Assembly (NCBI GenBank): GCA_945831575.1
Contig: CAMACX010000004.1
Span: 1-64,000 of the forward strand
Direction: 5' to 3'
From: an uncultured Mediterranea sp.
GTDB taxonomy: Bacteria; Bacteroidota; Bacteroidia; Bacteroidales; Bacteroidaceae
Length of the DNA stretch: 64,000 nt
Both the position numbers and the translations under genes were made by a program. Shown piece by piece: positions 61,997 through 64,000 of the stretch. A model generated the notes under the pieces. That model did no database searches, was not told where the DNA came from, and saw only the letters and a list, made by a program, of their open reading frames with translations. Numbering within the stretch: the stretch's first letter is position 1; every line of letters begins with the position of its first letter.

Positions 61997-62733
61997 CAGT
62001 CCACCATCTTGTCGAGGAAGTAGGGGGCCTGCTGACGCCAGAAGGGCCAGTCGTGGTCCACGTCGTAGCCCCAGTAGTCAAACCAGGCGTTGTTGACTCC
62101 CTTCTCCTTGAGGATGCGGTCCATCTCACGTGTGCTCCAGAGCAGGTCTTCCTCCCAGCGCCCTTGACCCACGCAAAAGACAATCTTGCGCTCGCGATAC
62201 TGCTGCATCCAGGGGTGGTCAGAGGGCATCTGTTGCAGGAAGTCCTGCGGCGAATTGGCATAAACTAGGTCATCCATGTACCCCTCAAAACCGTAGGAGG
62301 CATGGTAGAGCCCACTCATGGCCAGCATACCGTTGAAGAGGTCGGGGCGGCGGAAGAAGAAGTTGGCAGCGTGGAATCCGCCCATCGAGCAGCCCGTGGT
62401 GATAAACTGCTGCCAGTCGTTGACACGCAGGTTGGGGAGCAGTTCATCGACGACATAGTGGAACCAGCGCTCATGCTGCTCGATGCGCCACCGCTTATCT
62501 GCGCCGCGGTTAGACCAAGTCTCCCAATCGATGCCATCCACGCAGATGATGCGGATGCGGCCCGCGTCAATCATCGGAGCCAATACCCCGATCATGCCAT
62601 AGTTCTCCCAGTCGTAGAAGCGACCGTCCTGGCAGGGAAAGGCCAGCACAGCTTGACCGTCGTGGCCAAAAATCTTATACTCCATCTCGCGGCAGAGGTT
62701 GTAGCTCCACCATTTATGATATTCGATGTGCAT
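61996..62733 (-). CDS. esterase-family protein (alpha/beta hydrolase)
   Basis: A 245-residue cytoplasmic-like esterase of the esterase D/tributyrin type. The nucleophile is in TTGCSMGGFHAANF (about 131-144, Ser135-like), and the WGYDVDHDWPFWR motif near the end holds the catalytic His. No signal peptide is seen. It is located between an ATP-grasp gene (86 bases upstream) and the EEP gene (overlapping), all on the minus strand. Confidence 0.9.
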   Translation of the reverse strand: MHIEYHKWWSYNLCREMEYKIFGHDGQAVLAFPCQDGRFYDWENYGMIGVLAPMIDAGRIRIICVDGIDWETWSNRGADKRWRIEQHERWFHYVVDELLPNLRVNDWQQFITTGCSMGGFHAANFFFRRPDLFNGMLAMSGLYHASYGFEGYMDDLVYANSPQDFLQQMPSDHPWMQQYRERKIVFCVGQGRWEEDLLWSTREMDRILKEKGVNNAWFDYWGYDVDHDWPFWRQQAPYFLDKMVD

Positions 62734-62819
62734 GCTAATTTCAGTTTATGATGTATAGTTCGATATTTTTCGATTTACTATTTTTACGTTATTCAATATA
62801 TATCATTCCAACGCAGGTC

Positions 62820-64000
62820 CTACTTCCTGTTGCAGGCATCGTAGAGGAAGGCATCACGCTCTTCGGCAGTGCGGAAGCGGGCTATGTAGGCTTGGTCACC
62901 CATGGCACCGGAGAGGGCCTTGGCGATGTGGGGGGTCATCATCAGTGCACCACGGTACTTGTCGAGCATGGCTTGGTGGTCGAGCACGTAGCTGCAGTTG
63001 TCACGGCGGCCGGCAAAGACGCAGAAGTAGTCATCGTGCGGATCGGGCGTAGTGCGGCGGTCGAAGGCAATCATGTCGGCCCAGATTTTGAACATTGAGA
63101 TGTTGTGTGCATAGTTGATCATGTCGGGCGTATAGCCTCCACCTGGACGCATGTTGACCTCCAGCGCCACAAAGTCGCCCACCTCGCCCAGGCCGCGGTG
63201 TGCCTTGTTGAGGCGGAAGAACTCCAGGTGGACGAAGCGTGATTTCACTCCGAAGGCCTCCACCGTGCGGCGACCCCAGAAGCGGAGGTTCTCAGACATG
63301 TGCTGCTCCACGTAGTAGGTGGAGTCGAGGTTGTAGTTGACGATGTCAGCAATGCTCGGCGGACAGACACACATCGACTCCACCAGCGGTTCGCCCTTGG
63401 AGTTGATTACGGCATCGTAGGTGCAGATGTCGCCCGTGACGTACTCCTCAATGACGTAGTACTCCACCTGCGGTGTCTCACGGAAGAAGCGCTCCAGCGC
63501 CTCTACGTCATCAATCTTGTGTGCACCACCGGCACCCACGCCCACGTCGGGCTTGGCAAACAGTGGGAACCCGGCATCCACCGAGAAGCGCTTGGCTGCC
63601 TCCAGCCCCTCAGAGGCCTTCACCTGACGGGCCGTGCGGATGCCCCCCTTGGCGTAGTACTTCTTCATCTCCGACTTCTCCTTGAAGGCCTCGATACCAT
63701 CGAGCTTCACACCCGTGGTGACATTGAAGTCGGTGCGCAGACGCGCATCCATCTCCAACCAGAACTCATTGTTGGATTCAATCCAGTCAATGTGGCCATA
63801 GCGCCAGGCATAGTAGCCCACAGCGCGGTACATCTGATTGTAATCACCTAGATTGCTTACAGGATAATATTCTGTAAGCGAACGCTTTAGCTCTTCACTA
63901 AGTGACTCCTTCGGCGCATCGCCGATGCCCAGTACTCGTACCCCATTCTTCTGCAGTTCGTCACAAAACTGCCAGTATTTCTCGGGAAAATTGGGCGAAA
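62820..64000 (-). CDS. ATP-grasp ligase (5' end outside window)
   Basis: The frame stays open to the window edge, so the start is missing; about 393 residues are visible. ATP-grasp features are present: GFPLFAKPDVGVGAGGAHKI, a lid with YYVIEEYVTGDICTYDAVIN and the metal-binding FVALEVNMRPGGGYTPDMIN. The family joins a carboxylate to an amine or thiol with ATP. The N-terminal part visible (RVLGIGDAPKESLSEELKRS) fits a pre-ATP-grasp domain. With the esterase downstream it may form a small metabolic or peptide-tailoring unit. Confidence 0.88.
   Translation of the reverse strand, partial: SPNFPEKYWQFCDELQKNGVRVLGIGDAPKESLSEELKRSLTEYYPVSNLGDYNQMYRAVGYYAWRYGHIDWIESNNEFWLEMDARLRTDFNVTTGVKLDGIEAFKEKSEMKKYYAKGGIRTARQVKASEGLEAAKRFSVDAGFPLFAKPDVGVGAGGAHKIDDVEALERFFRETPQVEYYVIEEYVTGDICTYDAVINSKGEPLVESMCVCPPSIADIVNYNLDSTYYVEQHMSENLRFWGRRTVEAFGVKSRFVHLEFFRLNKAHRGLGEVGDFVALEVNMRPGGGYTPDMINYAHNISMFKIWADMIAFDRRTTPDPHDDYFCVFAGRRDNCSYVLDHQAMLDKYRGALMMTPHIAKALSGAMGDQAYIARFRTAEERDAFLYDACNRK

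Overview
The window looks like chromosome of a GC-rich member of the Bacteroidales (phylum Bacteroidota), probably near Bacteroidaceae/Prevotellaceae. The signs are Bacteroidota-type promoters (TTTG-N19/20-TAnnTTTG, found before at least nine genes), Mfa/fimbrillin-like lipoproteins, BspA-type leucine-rich repeats, an M64 peptidase, BACON-like and WG-repeat domains, a DUF3667 protein, a BtuB-BtuG-BtuF-BtuC vitamin B12 locus under a cobalamin riboswitch, and menaquinone genes. I cannot name the species from sequence alone. One tRNA (Phe, GAA) is present. I see no rRNA, CRISPR array, integrase or transposase.

Layout. 1-3411 (minus): etfB-etfA-acyl-CoA dehydrogenase, interrupted by a four-helix-bundle gene bracketed by inverted and 22-bp tandem repeats. 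3512-7582: menA, a zinc membrane peptidase, a 48-residue membrane protein, hisS and a PLDc_N-like small protein. 8036-13518: three tandem fimbrillin-like lipoproteins, the middle one a giant fusion to BspA repeats, a BACON-like module and an M64 peptidase. 13674-18487: WG-repeat lipoprotein, small outer-membrane-like protein and Fn3/BspA lipoprotein, convergent with a Ser/Thr kinase and DNA-binding protein pair (18451-20246). 20247-21470: decayed gene fragments, repeats and tRNA-Phe. 21625-26456 (minus): thiL, purine nucleoside phosphorylase, lpxK, sppA. 26591-32871: histidine kinase and response regulator divergent from an FtsX/MacB-like permease and its ATPase. 33117-35636: an S9 peptidase. 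35804-44213: obg, B3/4 protein, phoH, purC, menG, aroE, alpha/beta hydrolase, TPM-domain protein, lemA. 44369-51956: recJ, recQ, TPR protein, a HAD-DUF3667 fusion, rplU-rpmA. 52137-58156: B12 riboswitch and btuB-btuG-btuF-btuC without btuD. 58342-64000: RmlD-like reductase, MscS channel, endonuclease/exonuclease/phosphatase protein, esterase and an ATP-grasp protein cut by the window edge.

How the genes fit together. MenA and MenG complete menaquinone synthesis. EtfAB passes electrons from the acyl-CoA dehydrogenase toward that quinone pool. The B12 genes form one outer-membrane-to-cytoplasm uptake route. The two-component pair very probably controls the divergent ABC exporter through a palindrome in the shared intergenic region. 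The accessory part (8-20 kb) is a surface-lipoprotein island.

A recurrent feature is short tandem repeats at operon boundaries: heptamer arrays (GTGATTA)n and (CTTGTAG)n at five places, 22-bp arrays, and in-frame minisatellites inside several coding sequences. Together with the repeat-bracketed four-helix-bundle cassette and the fimbrillin-BspA-M64 fusion, these are the most unusual things here.
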